Assembly: GCA_004296455.1 (NCBI GenBank)
Contig: AP018277.1
Location: 1 to 64,000, forward strand
Direction of reading: 5' to 3'
Origin: Calothrix sp. NIES-4101
Lineage (GTDB): Bacteria; Cyanobacteriota; Cyanobacteriia; Cyanobacteriales; Nostocaceae
DNA length: 64,000 nucleotides
The first letter of the stretch is position 1, and every line of letters begins with the position of its first letter. Both the position numbers and the translations under genes were made by a program. The notes beneath the pieces are model-generated. The model saw only the letters and a program-made list of their open reading frames with translations, did not search any database and was not told the origin of the DNA. Below are positions 62,447 through 64,000 of this stretch, piece after piece.

Positions 62447-63961
62447 AGTTCGAGTTCGCTTTGCTTTTTCTTTTCCAACGGTTGCTTTTGATTCTCCTGC
62501 TGTAGTGCTAAAGCTGCCCTTACCATTAACTCCTTAATCTCAGCTTGGGTACGCTCGATCACGCTAGCATTAATAATTCCTTGAATTTCTTCAGGCGGTC
62601 TTCCCAATTGCAACAATCGTTTGACAATTAAATAATCCCGTTCCCCATCATTAAATTGCTCTAATTTTGAACAAATTTGTTGATATATCAGTTGCCACTG
62701 CTGCTTTTGCGAAACCACTTCGTCATGGGATTCGCAATTTGTAATTTGTGATGTAATTGGAAATTGTTCGGTCACAATATTTTGATTTTCTAGATTCAAT
62801 AATTGTCCGGTCACAGTATTTTGATTTTCTTGGTTCAATAATTGTTTGGTAACAATATTTTGATTTTCTCGATTCAACAATTGTTCGGTAGCAGTATTCT
62901 CATTTACCCGATTCAATAATTGCTCGATCGCTTGATCGTCCCGTTGTGATTGATAACTCACACCCTTGTGTTTTTGCAAACCAGGGAAAGTATATGCCGC
63001 ACCCAAATGGGAACCACTAAAAGCCTGCCCCAAAAAGCCTGCCCCAAAAAGCTATAACTAATCCCCTTCGACTTGCCATTGCGGGTAAAACCGTGGCGAA
63101 TTTCTACCCCTTCTGTTTGCAATCGCTCGATAAACATTGGCATCGTCAGATAGTCACTTGTGGAATCATGCTCTTTTAAAGCCGTGACGCGATCGATAAT
63201 TTTCTGCAACTGCATCTTAACTGGCAATTCCGGTGGATTATCTCTCAACCCCAAATCGTACTCTCCTTGCTCCCGCTCGATTCTGCGGTGCTGTCCCGTG
63301 GTAGCGGTGCGCTCTAATTTTTCATGACTTCCCCGAACTGACTGCAAATTATAATCCCGCTCCAACTGCCGGACAACTGCCTCGCTGCGTTTATAGTCTA
63401 CCCCTGTTAAGGTGTACCAATAATGTACTAGCCAGAAGTCCCATTCTTACGTTCTACCTCTAATCGCAGAACCTAAATTTTTAACGCAAGCATTATTTTT
63501 TGCCTTCAATTTTTAATGGATGCGGTGCTGAAACCCCTATAAATCGTCAGTACAAATGTTCACCTTAACAGGGGTAGTTTATAGTCCCAACCATCGTGGA
63601 CGCATCTACCATTATCTAGAGAAATCCGACTGGCGACAATATGAATGTGGTCGTTATCCCTATCACTGTGACGGTAAACCACATATTGATTATTATGAAA
63701 ATTCATCTCAGTTAGATAGCGATCGCTAATTTCGTTCCATTGCTCGTCCGATAAATATTCCCCAGGAGCCAACGAAAGCGAAACATGGTAAACAGCCCTT
63801 TCCACATTTGGGTTTAACTGCCGGGAAAACCTAAACTCGGCTGCTAACTCTCGCGGGTTGCGTCCCGACATATTTCCACCAATGCGCCCGGCTTCCTCCT
63901 TGTTCTCCACATATTCGAGCAAGCCACGAAAACCCCGTCCTTTACGTTGTTTGGCAATCAT
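62443..63961 (-). pseudogene. Second relaxase, broken by a MITE and a frameshift
   Basis: The N-terminus (MIAKQRKGRGFRGLLEYVENKEEAG..., HSDRDNDHIHIVASRISLDNGRCVHDGWDYK) is a clear paralogue of the relaxase at 12229-13692. After DYK a 178-bp MITE intervenes; the gene resumes as RSEAVVRQLERDYNLQS. Near 63040 a 14-bp tandem duplication (GCTTTTTGGGGCAG twice) shifts the frame between SYSFLGQAF and SGSHLGAAYTFPG. The C-terminus carries four 45-bp repeats (about 62765-62935; EQLLNxENQNxVT). At least two lesions mean no full relaxase is made. Confidence 0.88.
63399..63576 (+). mobile_element. 178-bp MITE in the relaxase pseudogene
   Basis: Terminal inverted repeats TACCCCTGTTAAGGTG at both ends, flanked by a perfect 10-bp target duplication GTTTATAGTC (63389-63398 and 63577-63586). 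No ORF. A 9-12-bp duplication fits IS4-type transposases; the family link is inferred. Removal restores the relaxase frame at DYK-RSE. Confidence 0.92.
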
Positions 63962-64000
63962 TTCTCTTTCCTTGGCTGGTGCTAGAAATTATCGGGTAAG

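Overview
The window is a stretch of cyanobacterial accessory DNA, most likely one or more plasmids fused into a cointegrate from a filamentous (Nostoc-like) cyanobacterium. Many HIP1 octamers (GCGATCGC, for example near 2586) are scattered through it, and the gene content is typical of large Nostocales plasmids: DUF3854/D5-type primase-helicases, ParAB, actin-like ParM, MobC and relaxase, HNH-containing group II introns, TIR proteins. No rRNA, tRNA, CRISPR array or housekeeping metabolism is seen. Genus-level assignment is inference.

Layout. 0-5 kb: replication module A (two ribbon-helix-helix genes, a conserved 0.63-kb leader, a 988-aa primase-helicase). 5.6-10.9 kb: a compact AT-rich defence operon (type IIG-like restriction-modification enzyme, OLD-like ATPase, TOPRIM/DUF4276 protein). 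11.2-12.2 kb: IS debris. 12.2-15 kb: relaxase, MobC and a candidate oriT. 15.2-17.7 kb: an actin-like segregation gene split by a 678-bp miniature transposon, plus its likely partner. 17.8-23.3 kb: a nest of mobile elements, a group II intron inside the reverse-transcriptase gene of another group II intron, itself sitting 2 nt from the end of a second miniature transposon. 23.5-25.5 kb: parAB with palindromic parS-like sites inside parB. 25.6-44.1 kb: an island of TIR, STAND, AAA and GTPase proteins, probably conflict or immunity systems, interrupted by a truncated second parB and an IS4-like transposase. 44.5-48 kb: a tyrosine recombinase, a three-gene unit with a retropepsin-like protein, and a DUF4351 (Rpn-like) gene. 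48.5-55 kb: a leftward operon with a second actin-like ParM, small proteins, membrane proteins and a P-loop ATPase. 55.2-60.6 kb: replication module B, whose leader is almost identical to that of module A, with a 1281-aa zinc-finger primase-helicase. 60.5-61.2 kb: a second, inverted and essentially identical copy of the 678-bp element. 61.2-64 kb: a GNAT-like gene, a hypothetical gene and a relaxase pseudogene broken by a 178-bp MITE and a 14-bp duplication.

How it fits together. Replication, partition and mobilisation genes occur at least twice, which fits fusion of several replicons. The accessory cargo is defensive. The strongest unusual signals are: the pair of transposase-less elements with long arrays of binding-site-like repeats and 6-bp target duplications; the twintron; the parS-like palindromes translated as Ala-Asp-Asn-Val-Ile-Arg repeats in ParB; and the TIR/STAND island with a recurrent uncharacterised 165-172-aa partner. 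All functions are read from sequence motifs and family knowledge; no searches were run.
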